A DNA stretch of 64,000 nucleotides from assembly GCF_007827975.1 (NCBI RefSeq), contig NZ_VITT01000008.1; one strand, written 5' to 3'. This DNA comes from Nitrospirillum viridazoti (GTDB lineage: Bacteria; Pseudomonadota; Alphaproteobacteria; Azospirillales; Azospirillaceae). Each line of letters begins with the position of its first letter. Position 1 is the stretch's first letter. This document shows, piece by piece, positions 43,901 to 52,948 of the stretch. The notes beneath the pieces are model-generated. The model did not search any database. It saw nothing but the letters and a program-made list of their open reading frames with translations, and was not told the DNA's origin. Position numbers and translations under genes: made by a program.

Positions 43901-45295
43901 GTGGGCTTGGTTGGACGCGCGCCGTACCGCATCGCCTTGGGCGCCCGAACCTGGACCTTCACCGATCTCAAGGATCTGATGGCCAAGGCGACGCCCCCCC
44001 GATCGGGCGACCGGCTGGCCGGCATCGCCGCCCAGTCGGCCGAGGAAAACGTGGCCGCCAAGATGTGCCTGGCCGACCTGCCGCTTAAGACCTTCCTGAC
44101 CGAGGCGCTGGTGCCCTATGAGGAGGATGAGGTCACCCGCCTGATCCTGGACCGGCACGACGCGGCCGCCTTCGCCCCGGTGTCGCACCTGACGGTCGGC
44201 GGCTTCCGCGACTACCTGCTGTCGGACCAGGCGACGACGGACGCGCTGGCCGTGCTCGCCCCCGGCCTGACGCCGGAGATGGCGGCGGCCGTGTCCAAGA
44301 TCATGCGCAACCAGGATCTGATCCTGGCGGCGCGGAAGTGCAGTGTCGTCACACGCTTCCGCAACACCATCGGCCTGCCCGGCACGCTGGCTGTGCGGCT
44401 GCAGCCCAACCACCCGGCGGACGACCCCGCCGGCGTGGCGGCCAGCATCCTGGACGGGCTGCTCTACGGCTGCGGCGACGCCGTGATCGGCCTGAACCCG
44501 GTATCGGACAGCCTGTCGGTACTGGCCGACCTGGCCTGCCTGATCGACGGCGTCATTCAGCGTTTCGCCATCCCCACCCAGGCCTGCATCCTGACCCATG
44601 TCACCACCAGCATCGAGTTGATGAACCGGGGCGTGCCGCTGGATCTGGTGTTCCAGTCGGTGGCGGGTACCCAGGCGGCCAACCAGGGCTTCGGCGTCAA
44701 CCTGGCCCTGCTGCGTGAGGGCATGGAGGCGGCCCAGGCGCTGAAGCGCGGCACCGTGGGCGACAACGCCCTATATTTCGAGACCGGCCAGGGCAGCGCC
44801 CTGTCCGCCGGCGCGCACCATGGCGTGGACCAGCAGACGCTGGAGGCGCGGGCCTACGCCGTGGCGCGGGAGTTCCGTCCCCTGCTGGTCAACACGGTGG
44901 TGGGCTTCATCGGGCCGGAATACCTCTATGACGGCAAGCAGATCATCCGCGCCGGGCTGGAGGACCATTTCTGCGGCAAGCTGCTGGGCCTGCCGCTGGG
45001 CTGCGACGTCTGCTACACCAACCATGCCGAGGCCGACCAGGATGACATGGACACGCTGCTGACCCTGCTGGCCACGGCCGGCGTGTCCTACGTCATGGGC
45101 GTGCCGGGGGCGGACGACGTCATGCTGAACTACCAGTCGACCTCCTTCCACGACGCCCTTTATGTCCGCCGCCTGCTGGGCCTGAAGCGCGCGCCGGAGT
45201 TCGAAGCCTGGCTGGCCGCCATGGGCATCACCGGCGCCGATGGCCGGCCCCTGCCCCAGCCGCCCAGCCAGCCCTTGCTGCGGGGGTGGCGCTGA
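43901..45295 (+). CDS. eutB: Ethanolamine ammonia-lyase large subunit
   Basis: This ~464-residue adenosylcobalamin-dependent catalytic subunit converts ethanolamine to acetaldehyde and ammonia. Family motifs include IALGARTWTFTDLKDLMAKA, RSGDRLAGIAA, LLYGCGDAVIGLNPVSDS near residue 188, CILTHVTTSIELM, QSVAGTQAANQGFGV and GADDVMLNYQSTSFHD. Non-ATG start: GTG 43901 or TTG 43907; AGGGGAG at 43892-43898 is better spaced for the TTG. No eutA reactivase, shell genes or ethanolamine permease are present in the window, so this is the simple eutBC type used for nitrogen supply. Confidence 0.95.
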   Translation: MGLVGRAPYRIALGARTWTFTDLKDLMAKATPPRSGDRLAGIAAQSAEENVAAKMCLADLPLKTFLTEALVPYEEDEVTRLILDRHDAAAFAPVSHLTVGGFRDYLLSDQATTDALAVLAPGLTPEMAAAVSKIMRNQDLILAARKCSVVTRFRNTIGLPGTLAVRLQPNHPADDPAGVAASILDGLLYGCGDAVIGLNPVSDSLSVLADLACLIDGVIQRFAIPTQACILTHVTTSIELMNRGVPLDLVFQSVAGTQAANQGFGVNLALLREGMEAAQALKRGTVGDNALYFETGQGSALSAGAHHGVDQQTLEARAYAVAREFRPLLVNTVVGFIGPEYLYDGKQIIRAGLEDHFCGKLLGLPLGCDVCYTNHAEADQDDMDTLLTLLATAGVSYVMGVPGADDVMLNYQSTSFHDALYVRRLLGLKRAPEFEAWLAAMGITGADGRPLPQPPSQPLLRGWR

Positions 45296-46080
45296 TGGAC
45301 AAGCCGACGGTCACGCCCGACGCCTGGGCGCACCTGGCCGCCGCCACGCCGGCGCGCATCGCCCTGGGCCGCGCGGGCGACAGCCTGCCGACGGCGGAGG
45401 TGCTGCGCTTCGCCCTGGCCCACGCCCAGGCGCGCGACGCCGTACACACCCCGTTCGACGCCGCCGGCCTGGTGGAGCAACTGGCGGCCATGGATCTGGC
45501 GCCGGTGGCGGTGCACAGCGCCGCACCCGACCGCGCCACCTACCTCAACCGGCCGGACCTGGGCCGCCTGCTGGATCCGGCGGGTCGGCAGGCGCTGACG
45601 GCCTTGCCCCTGACCAGTCCGGACTTGGCCATCATCATCGCCGACGGCCTGTCGGCGACGGCGGTGCACCGCCAGGCCCTGCCCCTGCTGACCGCCTTCC
45701 TTCCCTGGGTCCGGCAGGAGGGCTGGCGCCTGGCGCCGGTGGTGGTGGCGTCCCAGGCGCGGGTGGCCTTGGGCGACGCGGTGGGCCAAGCGCTGGGCGC
45801 CTGTGCCGTGGCGGTGCTGATCGGGGAGAGGCCTGGCCTGTCCGCCCCCGACAGCCTGGGCGTCTATCTCACCCTGAACCCCGCGCCCGGCCGCCGGGAT
45901 GCCGAACGCAACTGCCTGTCCAATATTCGCGACGGCGGCCTGTCCCACGACCTGGCGGCCTTCAAGCTGGCCTGGCTGCTGCGCGAGGCGTTGCGCCGCC
46001 AGGTGACGGGTGTGGCCCTGAAGGATGACAGCGACCGCTTGCTGGTCGACGGCCACGCCCCCATGTTGCTGGCGGACTGA
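45295..46080 (+). CDS. eutC: Ethanolamine ammonia-lyase small subunit
   Basis: This 261-residue partner of EutB forms part of the cobalamin-binding site. Characteristic segments are ARIALGRAGDSLPTAEVLRF near residue 20, HSAAPDRATYLNRPDLGR, DLAIIIADGLSATAVHRQA near 105, VLIGERPGLSAPDSLGVYLT and ERNCLSNIRDGGLSHDLAA. It starts within the eutB stop (TGATG overlap), so the subunits are coupled at translation. Confidence 0.95.
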   Translation: MDKPTVTPDAWAHLAAATPARIALGRAGDSLPTAEVLRFALAHAQARDAVHTPFDAAGLVEQLAAMDLAPVAVHSAAPDRATYLNRPDLGRLLDPAGRQALTALPLTSPDLAIIIADGLSATAVHRQALPLLTAFLPWVRQEGWRLAPVVVASQARVALGDAVGQALGACAVAVLIGERPGLSAPDSLGVYLTLNPAPGRRDAERNCLSNIRDGGLSHDLAAFKLAWLLREALRRQVTGVALKDDSDRLLVDGHAPMLLAD

Positions 46081-46094
46081 GGGAGAGAACGGCC

Positions 46095-46970
46095 GTGCTG
46101 CGGACAGGTTTGGTGGCGTTGTCGATGATGGCGCTTGCGTCAGGGGCCCAGGCGGAAGCCGGCCGCATCGAGGAACGGACCCTGCCCTATGCGCCGCTGC
46201 CGGCCGACCTCAAGGCGGTGGATGAGGTCATCAAGGCGCCGCTCAGCGACGACTTCGTGGCCAGGACCTACACCGCCCCCGACGGCCGCACCGTGCCCTA
46301 TCGCCTGCTGGCCCCGGCCACGGTGGCGGCTCAGCCCATGGCGGCCAAGCTGCCCCTGGTGGTGGTCCTGCACGGCTCCGGCACCATCGGACAGGACAAT
46401 GCCGGGCAGATGACCGGCTTCGCCAAGGCCTGGGCCTTGCCCGACCTGCGCCGCCGCTTCCCCGCTTATGTGGTGGTGCCGCAGGTGGACGCGCGCAGCG
46501 CCGACTACGCCCCCGGCGGCGACGGCCTGTTGGCATCCCGCCCCGGCGCCTCCCTGTCCGCGGTGCTGGCTTTGGTGGACGACCTGGCGGGCCGTCTGCC
46601 GGTCGACCCGGCGCGGATCTATGTCGTCGGTTTCTCCATGGGGGCGTCGGCGGCGCTGGACGCGCTGGTGGCCAAGCCCGGGCGCTTCGCCGCGGCGGTC
46701 GCCTTCTCGTCCGTGCCGCCGGACCGGGCCCAGGCCGCCGGGGTGGCGACCGTGCCCACCCTGCAGGTGCATGGCGACCAGGACACCGAGAACCCTTACG
46801 CCCCCGACCATGCCTGGGCGGAGGCGGTGGCCGCGGCCGGCGGTGCGCCCGTCTTCGTGCGGTATCAGGGGATGGAGCACCGGGTGCCGCCAGACATGAT
46901 TCTGGCGCCCGGCTGGCGGGAGTGGCTGTTCGCCCAGCGGCTCACGCCGGCCGTGCCGCCCCGTCCTTGA
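46095..46970 (+). CDS. Exported alpha/beta-hydrolase (prolyl oligopeptidase/esterase type)
   Basis: This 291-residue protein has a signal peptide (LVALSMMALASGAQAEA) and an alpha/beta-hydrolase core: oxyanion region VVVLHGSGTIG near residue 90, nucleophile Ser in GFSMGASAAL near 180, acidic residue in HGDQDTENPY near 235 and catalytic His in MEHRVPP near 262. It is like secreted carboxylesterases of the phospholipase/PHB-depolymerase-like group. GGGAGAGA precedes its GTG start, 14 bases after eutC, so it may be co-transcribed. A link to ethanolamine release from a phospholipid headgroup is speculative. Its 3' end overlaps the convergent TetR gene by 29 bases. Confidence 0.82.
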   Translation: MLRTGLVALSMMALASGAQAEAGRIEERTLPYAPLPADLKAVDEVIKAPLSDDFVARTYTAPDGRTVPYRLLAPATVAAQPMAAKLPLVVVLHGSGTIGQDNAGQMTGFAKAWALPDLRRRFPAYVVVPQVDARSADYAPGGDGLLASRPGASLSAVLALVDDLAGRLPVDPARIYVVGFSMGASAALDALVAKPGRFAAAVAFSSVPPDRAQAAGVATVPTLQVHGDQDTENPYAPDHAWAEAVAAAGGAPVFVRYQGMEHRVPPDMILAPGWREWLFAQRLTPAVPPRP

Positions 46971-47589
46971 CGGGCCGGCCGTAGCGGGCCAGCAGGGTCC
47001 GCACCGCCTCGTCAATCACCCGGCCCACTTCGGCATCGTCCACCACCTGGTCCGCGGCCAGGAAGGTGGGCCAGAAGATCAAATCGTTGATCATGCCCAG
47101 GAACTGGCGCGCCGCCAGGGGCACGTCATGGATGTCCATGGTGCCGGCCGCGATCTCGGACCGCAGGTAGGCATGCAGGCGGTTGAGGTAGGGTGCCTTG
47201 CCCCGCAGGAACAGCGCCTGGCCAAGCTCCGGGAAACGCGGCGCCTCCGCGATGATGACGCGGAACAGGGGGCCGGTATCGGGCTGGCGCAGCTTGCCGG
47301 CATAATCGTGGCCGATGGCGGTCAGCCCGGCGGTGGGGTTGCCGGCCGGCGGCAGCGGGCGCTGCAACTCCGGATCCACCTCCCACAGCTCTTCCATGAT
47401 GCCTTCGAACAAGGCGGCCTTGGTGGGGAAGTGCTTGAACAGGGTTCCGGTGGAGATCCCGGCCTCCCTCGCCACATGGGCCAGGGTGGTGCGGTCGTAG
47501 CCGTGGGACAGGAAGGCCCGGCCGGCGGCGGCCAGGGCCGCGGCGCGCTTTTCGGACTTCACACGTTCCCGGTACTTTTCCACAGCCAT
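46942..47589 (-). CDS. TetR/AcrR-family transcriptional repressor
   Basis: This 215-residue protein has an N-terminal helix-turn-helix (AAALAAAGRAFLSHGYDRTT, then LAHVAREAGISTGTLFKHFPTK) and an all-helical ligand domain with the GPLFRVIIAEAPRFPELG segment of the AefR-like C-terminal family. ATG 47589 is preferred; GTG 47598 is possible. It converges on the hydrolase gene and lies 95 bases beyond the LLM monooxygenase gene on the same strand. Its target is not obvious. Confidence 0.88.
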   Translation of the reverse strand: MAVEKYRERVKSEKRAAALAAAGRAFLSHGYDRTTLAHVAREAGISTGTLFKHFPTKAALFEGIMEELWEVDPELQRPLPPAGNPTAGLTAIGHDYAGKLRQPDTGPLFRVIIAEAPRFPELGQALFLRGKAPYLNRLHAYLRSEIAAGTMDIHDVPLAARQFLGMINDLIFWPTFLAADQVVDDAEVGRVIDEAVRTLLARYGRPVKDGAARPA

Positions 47590-47684
47590 GGCCGACACAT
47601 CCCCAATTCCAGCCGCAAGCCGCCTGTATACCGGCGGTTGCGGCTGGGGTTAAGGAAACAGATGTTCCCCTTCAAAGAATGCTT

Positions 47685-48785
47685 TTAAAGGGGGCCATGG
47701 TTCAAATGTGGCAGGACATGGCGGGCGAACAGGTCGCATTCCCGCGCATGGGGATAGCCTGACAGGATGAAGGCCTCGATCCCCGCCGCCTGATAGGCCC
47801 GCAGCTTGGCCAGCACCTGGTCCGGATCGCCGACGATGGCGGCCCCACAGCCGGAGCGGGCGCGGCCGATGCCGGTCCACAGGTTTTCCTCGACATAGCC
47901 GTCGGTGTCCGAGGCTTCGCGCAGGCCCGCCTGGCGGCTGACGCCCAGCGAGGCGCTGTCCAGCGACTGCTTGCGGATGCGTTCCCCCTCCGCCGCGTCC
48001 AGGTGGGATAGCAGGCGGTCGGCCGCCGCCCGCGCCGCCGCCTCCGTCTCGCGCACCACCACGTGGACGCGGTAGCCAAAGCGCAGCGTGCGGCCGTGGC
48101 GTGCGGCGCGGACCGACAGGTCGTCGACGATGGCCTTTACCTCGCCCAGGCGGTCCGGCCACATCAGGTAAACGTCCGCCCCCTTGGCCGCAGCCTCGCG
48201 CGCGTCATCCGACAGGCCGCCGAAGTAGAACAGCGGCGCCTTCCCGCTGACGGGCCGTACGCGCGGCGGCTCGACCGCGACCTGATAGAACTCGCCCTTG
48301 AAGTCCACCGCCTCTCCATTCAACAGGCTGCGCAGCAGGGCCATCAGTTCCGTCGTGCGGGTGTAGCGGGCAGCGCTGGGCAGCGTCTCGCCCGGCATGT
48401 CGCTGGAAATGATGTTGATGCTGAGCCGCCCCTGCAGCATCTGGTCCAGCGTCGCCAATTGGCGCGCCAGCTGCGGCGGCCACATCTCACCACAGCGGAT
48501 AGCCACCAGCAGCTTCAGCCGGCGCAACATCGGCGCCATGGCGGCGGCGAAGGCGGTGGTGTCGATGCCCAGGCTATAGCCGGAGGGTAGAAGGATGTTA
48601 TCGTACCCGCCCTTCTCCGCCGTCAGCACGATGTTCCGACAGTGCTCGAAACTGGACAGCAGGGCCGGATCACGCACCCCCAGGAATTCGTAGTCGTCGT
48701 CGCAGAGGGCGGAAAACCAGCTCACCTCACAATGGGGGGCGGCCGATAACGACGTCTGGGAGGACGGGGATGTGGTGTTCGACAT
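47685..48785 (-). CDS. SsuD-like LLM-class flavin monooxygenase
   Basis: This 366-residue reduced-flavin-dependent monooxygenase has LLPSGYSLGIDTTAFAAAMA near residue 65, IRCGEMWPPQLARQLATLDQ near 95, SINIISSDMPGET, YFGGLSDDAREAAAKGADVY near 190 and the C-terminal ILSGYPHARECDLFARHVLP typical of alkanesulfonate monooxygenases. It probably desulfonates an organosulfonate or oxidises a related compound, using FMNH2 from a partner reductase. It is divergent from a TonB receptor across a 313-base spacer, suggesting a shared substrate. Confidence 0.88.
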   Translation of the reverse strand: MSNTTSPSSQTSLSAAPHCEVSWFSALCDDDYEFLGVRDPALLSSFEHCRNIVLTAEKGGYDNILLPSGYSLGIDTTAFAAAMAPMLRRLKLLVAIRCGEMWPPQLARQLATLDQMLQGRLSINIISSDMPGETLPSAARYTRTTELMALLRSLLNGEAVDFKGEFYQVAVEPPRVRPVSGKAPLFYFGGLSDDAREAAAKGADVYLMWPDRLGEVKAIVDDLSVRAARHGRTLRFGYRVHVVVRETEAAARAAADRLLSHLDAAEGERIRKQSLDSASLGVSRQAGLREASDTDGYVEENLWTGIGRARSGCGAAIVGDPDQVLAKLRAYQAAGIEAFILSGYPHARECDLFARHVLPHLNHGPL

Positions 48786-49098
48786 GGGGGCTCAGGCCTT
48801 TCCATCTGGCTGGCATGCCTGGGGACCAGAATGGTTAAGCCCCTGAACATGAAGCGGAATTCGTGACACGAGGCGAGGTCCGGCAAGGCCCCTGCCCAGG
48901 CCCGCACACTCTCCACCCCACCGGTTTCCATTTCAACTGATTTTTTGTGGGGAATGTCCGTCACACATACGGCAATTGTCCGAATTAGCAGTGAAGTTCG
49001 TTGACCGCGTTAATTTGTATGCTGAATATGTCCGTGAATTATCTTCAATAAACACATTATCTGATGTGAATTAATGCAGCAGAAGGGGAGTTCGAGGG
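48786..49098. other. 313-base AT-richer divergent promoter spacer
   Basis: This spacer separates the LLM monooxygenase from the TonB receptor and is markedly AT-richer on its right half. It contains a candidate promoter (49001-49029) and three copies of TGTCCG at 48955, 48977 and 49029, spaced 22 and 52 bases apart, close to two and five helical turns. I see no small gene or RNA in it. Confidence 0.5.
49001..49029 (+). promoter_or_regulatory. Candidate sigma-70 promoter for the TonB receptor
   Basis: TTGACC (49001-49006) is separated by 17 bases from GAATAT (49024-49029), about 70 bases before the ATG. The -35 is good and the -10 is weak, suggesting activator dependence. Confidence 0.35.
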
Positions 49099-51477
49099 AT
49101 GAAGATCGCCAACAGGGCCGCCATCGAACAGTCGCGTAAAGTAGGTTTGTCATTCCGTCTGCTGGGAACCGCCGCGCTGGCGCTGTCCCTGGCGGGCGCT
49201 GCCCATGCGGCCGAGGCCACGTCCCCGGATGACGACGCGCTGACCGAGATCATCGTGACGGCGCAGAAGCGGGGGGAGAACCTGACCTCGGTTCCGGTCG
49301 CGATGTCGGTGGTGACGGGCGACGCCCTGGCCCATGCCGGCGTCAGCACCTCGGAATCCCTGCCCAACCTGGTGCCGGGCGTGACCTTCCGCAAAGGCAC
49401 CACCAACAAGAACTCCGCCCTCAACATCCGCGGCATCGGCACCCTGTCGTTCAGCTCGGGTGCGGAGCCCAGCGTGTCCACCGTGGTGGACGGCGTGGTC
49501 TACGCCCGTTCCGGCATGGCGGTGACCGACCTGCTGGACATCGACCGGGTGGAGGTGCTGCGGGGGCCCCAGGGCACGCTGTTCGGCAAGAACGCTTCGG
49601 CCGGCGTCATCAACATCGTGACGGCGGAGCCCAAGGCCAGCTTCGGCGGCTATGCCGAGGCATCCGGCGCCGACAATGGCGAGGTACGGCTGCGCAGCAG
49701 CGTCTCCGCCCCCATCAGCAGCGACCTCGTGGCCCAGCTGGCGGCGTTTTATGGTCATGCCGACGGCAATGGCCGCAATGTCCACAACGGCCACGACATC
49801 AACGGCTATGACCACAAGGGCGCCCGGGCCAAGCTGCAGTGGACGCCCACCGACACGGTCAAGGTCACCTTCATCGGCGACTATGCCGAGGCGGACGACA
49901 ATTGCTGCGCCGAATCCATCCAGATCATCTCCAACAGCGCCGCCAACGTACGCGGCCTGATCCCGGCCTTGTCGCCCGTGTATCCCTCGGCGACCAACAA
50001 AGACATCAACAACGACGTCGACCCCCACACCAAGGACCGGAACTTCGGCGCCTCCGTCCAGGTGGACTGGACGTTGCCGGCGGGGACCTTCACCTCCATC
50101 TCCGCCTGGCGCGGCTGGCACAATGTGGAAACCCGGGACGGTGATTTCACCGCCAGCTATCCGGCTTACGTGGGATCGTCCGTGCCCGGTGGCAGCACCA
50201 GCCTGGCCGACCACGGCTATGTCGACCTGAATCAGTATTCGCAGGAATTGCGCTACGCCTCCGACTTGGGGGGCCGGTTCGATTATGTCGGCGGGTTCTT
50301 CTTCTTCCATACCGACACCAAGGAACGCTTCACCCGGTCGGACGTCACCTGCACCGCCTCCACCCTGGCGGCGCTGGGCAACGGCAACGTCCCGTGCGCG
50401 TCCGGCAGTTCCACCTACGCCCGCGCCTCCGGCACGGCGGTGGACAGCGTGACCACCAACAACGAGGCGCTGTTCGGCCAGGGTACCTATCACATCACCG
50501 ACGATTTCCGCCTGACCTTCGGCGGCCGCCTGACGCATGACGAGCTGGACTACACCTTCCAGCGCGTGGCCACCGCCACCGGCTTCGCCGGCATCGGTGC
50601 CAGCTTCGCCAGCGCCAACAACTACAGCCGCAACGACGCGTCGGCCAAGGCGGGCGTGCAGTACGATCTCGGCCCCAACACCATGGCTTACTTCACCTAT
50701 TCCCAGGGCTATAAGGGGCCGGCCTACAACATCTTCTTCAACATGGCGGCCAACAACACCGGCCGCCTGTCGCCGGAAACCTCCAACGCCTATGAGGTGG
50801 GGCTGAAGACCTCCGCCCTGGACAACAAGGTCGTGGCCAGCCTGGCGCTGTTCCGCGACGACATCGACGGCTTTCAGACCAACAGCTTCACCAACATCAA
50901 TGGCGCCGTGGTCAGCACCTTGGTCAACGCCGGCACGGTCCGCACCCAGGGCGTGGAACTGGACTTCCTGACACGGCCCCTGCCCGGCCTGACGCTGAAC
51001 GGGGGCGCCGCCTATACCGACGCCACCATCGTGCAGTTCGCCTGCCCCACCGGCGCGCCGGCCACCTGCTATTACCCCAATGGCAAGGTGCTACCTTATG
51101 CGCCCAAATGGAAGCTGACGGCGGACGCGGCCTACAAGCTGCCCCTGCCCGACAGCGTGCCGGTCGGCGTGACCATCGACACCAGCTATTCCTGGCGCTC
51201 CAACCAGCAGATGGACATCGGCGAATCCCCGGCCACCATCCAGCAGGCCTACGGCATCTGGAACCTGGGCGTGGACTTCGCGGCGCCGGAGGACCGCTTC
51301 GTCGTCCGCCTCTATGCCCAGAACCTGCTGAACCAGTTCTATGCCGTGTCCAAGGTGCCCGACAGCGCCACCAGCGTGGTCAACGGCATCGCCGTGCCTT
51401 CCACCACCTATGTGCGCCTGGGCGTGCCGCGCGATGCCCAGCGCATCCTAGGCCTGGGCATCCGGATGAAGTTCTGA
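49099..51477 (+). CDS. TonB-dependent outer membrane receptor (sphingomonad-type)
   Basis: This 792-residue receptor has a long basic N-terminus and signal peptide (LLGTAALALSLAGAAHAAEA), TonB box LTEIIVTAQKR, a plug with SLPNLVPGVTFRKG, NIRGIGTLSFSSGAEPSVST and RVEVLRGPQGTLFGKNASAG, and a barrel ending in LGLGIRMKF with terminal Phe. This ETAQKR/FGKN subgroup imports plant or aromatic compounds in related bacteria. AGAAGGGGAG precedes the ATG. The MFS gene begins 13 bases downstream. Confidence 0.92.
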   Translation: MKIANRAAIEQSRKVGLSFRLLGTAALALSLAGAAHAAEATSPDDDALTEIIVTAQKRGENLTSVPVAMSVVTGDALAHAGVSTSESLPNLVPGVTFRKGTTNKNSALNIRGIGTLSFSSGAEPSVSTVVDGVVYARSGMAVTDLLDIDRVEVLRGPQGTLFGKNASAGVINIVTAEPKASFGGYAEASGADNGEVRLRSSVSAPISSDLVAQLAAFYGHADGNGRNVHNGHDINGYDHKGARAKLQWTPTDTVKVTFIGDYAEADDNCCAESIQIISNSAANVRGLIPALSPVYPSATNKDINNDVDPHTKDRNFGASVQVDWTLPAGTFTSISAWRGWHNVETRDGDFTASYPAYVGSSVPGGSTSLADHGYVDLNQYSQELRYASDLGGRFDYVGGFFFFHTDTKERFTRSDVTCTASTLAALGNGNVPCASGSSTYARASGTAVDSVTTNNEALFGQGTYHITDDFRLTFGGRLTHDELDYTFQRVATATGFAGIGASFASANNYSRNDASAKAGVQYDLGPNTMAYFTYSQGYKGPAYNIFFNMAANNTGRLSPETSNAYEVGLKTSALDNKVVASLALFRDDIDGFQTNSFTNINGAVVSTLVNAGTVRTQGVELDFLTRPLPGLTLNGGAAYTDATIVQFACPTGAPATCYYPNGKVLPYAPKWKLTADAAYKLPLPDSVPVGVTIDTSYSWRSNQQMDIGESPATIQQAYGIWNLGVDFAAPEDRFVVRLYAQNLLNQFYAVSKVPDSATSVVNGIAVPSTTYVRLGVPRDAQRILGLGIRMKF

Positions 51478-51490
51478 GTAGGCTGACGGC

Positions 51491-52780
51491 ATGACGACGC
51501 AGACCGACACCGGCCCGGACGGTGTGACCGAGGCCCCCGCCGAAGCGCCCGAGCTTGCGGCCCGCCGCCCCCTGGGCTGGGCGCCGTGGCTGGTGCTGGC
51601 CTGCGTCTTCGCCGCCACGGCCCTGAACTACGCCGACCGGCAGAGCATGGCCCTGCTGAAGCCTTTGATCGACGCCGATCTGGGCTGGGCGCAGGAGGAT
51701 TACGGCCTGGTCATGACCGCCTTCCAGGCCGCCGGCATGCTGGCCCTGGTCGGGGCCGGCTGGTTCATCGACCGGGTGGGCCTGCGCTGGGGCTATCCTC
51801 TGGCGGTGGCGGCGTGGAGCCTGGCGGCCATGGCCCATGCCGGCGCCCGCACCACCGGGCAGTTCCTGGCCTGCCGCCTGGCCCTGGGCGTGGCGGAGGC
51901 CGCCAACACTCCGGCGGCGGCAAAGGCGGTGGCGCGCTGGTTCCCGGCCGATCGCCGCTCAATCGCCATCGGCCTGATGAACGCCGCGCCCAACGTGGGC
52001 GCGGTGGCGACCCCCCTGATCCTGCCCTGGCTGGCGCTGGAATGGGGCTGGCACGTCACCTTCTTCCTCACCGGCGCCGCCGGCCTCATCTGGCTGGCGG
52101 CCTGGTTCCTGCTACCCTCACGGCCCCGGGTTCAGGCCGTGGCCGCACCCGTCGAGGACCAGGCGGCCTGGTCCTGGCGGCGCCTGCTGACCGATCGCCA
52201 CTGCTGGGCGGTGGCCGGGGCCAAGTTCCTGACCGATCCGGTCTGGTGGTTCATGCTGCTGTGGATGCCAGACTTCTTCCATCAGCGCTTTGATCTCGAC
52301 ATGCGCCACATCGGGGCGCCGGTGGCCACGGTCTACGCCCTGGCCACGGTGGGGGCGCTGCTGGGCGGCATCGTGCCGGCACGCCTGCTGGCGGCGGGCG
52401 TATCGCCCAGCCGGGCGCGCTGGATCCCCATGGCGGCCTCGGCCGTGCTGGTGCTGCCCCTGCCGCTGGCGCTCTGGGCGGACAGCCCTTGGCCGGCGGT
52501 GCTGTTGGTCGGGCTGGTGCTGGCGGCGCACCAGGGGTTCTCCACCAACGTCTTCGCGCTGGCGGCCGACGCCTTCCCCGTGCGCATGGTGGGCACGGCC
52601 ATCGGTGTCGGCGCCTTCTGTGGCAATCTGGGCGGCGTGCTGATTTTGCAGGCCACCAGCTGGCTGTCGGCCCATGGCGGCTATCACCCGCTGTTCATCT
52701 ATTGCGCCGCGGCCTACGGCCTGGCCTTCCTGCTGGTGCGGGTCCTGATCCCGCGCGTGCGGGTGGAGGACGGGGCATGA
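51491..52780 (+). CDS. MFS transporter (anion:cation symporter-like)
   Basis: This 429-residue protein has twelve predicted membrane helices and the MFS loop GWFIDRVGLRWGYPLAVAAW near residue 95. The N-terminal ALNYADRQSMALLKPLI motif and the ANTPAAAKAVARWFPADRRS segment match the ACS family, which carries hexuronates and other organic acids. It would move the ligand of the upstream TonB receptor across the inner membrane. It is the second gene of a receptor-MFS-cyclase unit. Confidence 0.88.
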   Translation: MTTQTDTGPDGVTEAPAEAPELAARRPLGWAPWLVLACVFAATALNYADRQSMALLKPLIDADLGWAQEDYGLVMTAFQAAGMLALVGAGWFIDRVGLRWGYPLAVAAWSLAAMAHAGARTTGQFLACRLALGVAEAANTPAAAKAVARWFPADRRSIAIGLMNAAPNVGAVATPLILPWLALEWGWHVTFFLTGAAGLIWLAAWFLLPSRPRVQAVAAPVEDQAAWSWRRLLTDRHCWAVAGAKFLTDPVWWFMLLWMPDFFHQRFDLDMRHIGAPVATVYALATVGALLGGIVPARLLAAGVSPSRARWIPMAASAVLVLPLPLALWADSPWPAVLLVGLVLAAHQGFSTNVFALAADAFPVRMVGTAIGVGAFCGNLGGVLILQATSWLSAHGGYHPLFIYCAAAYGLAFLLVRVLIPRVRVEDGA

Positions 52781-52948
52781 TCTATTCGCCCCGTCGATGG
52801 CGACGCATGGGTTTTATCGATTTTCCTTTTACCCTCGCGCCCCGGTCTAATGCGGACCCAAGACGGGAGGAATAAGGACACCAGCGTATCCGGGTCATGA
52901 ACCCGGGCGGTCCCGTCGTCCGTGGTGGTACAGACAGGAACCGGCAGC

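Noticed and set aside
52890..52920. CCGGGT/ACCCGG hairpin as a terminator between the MFS and cyclase genes
   Set aside because: Only a six-base stem with no T-tract; it is more likely incidental or leader structure.
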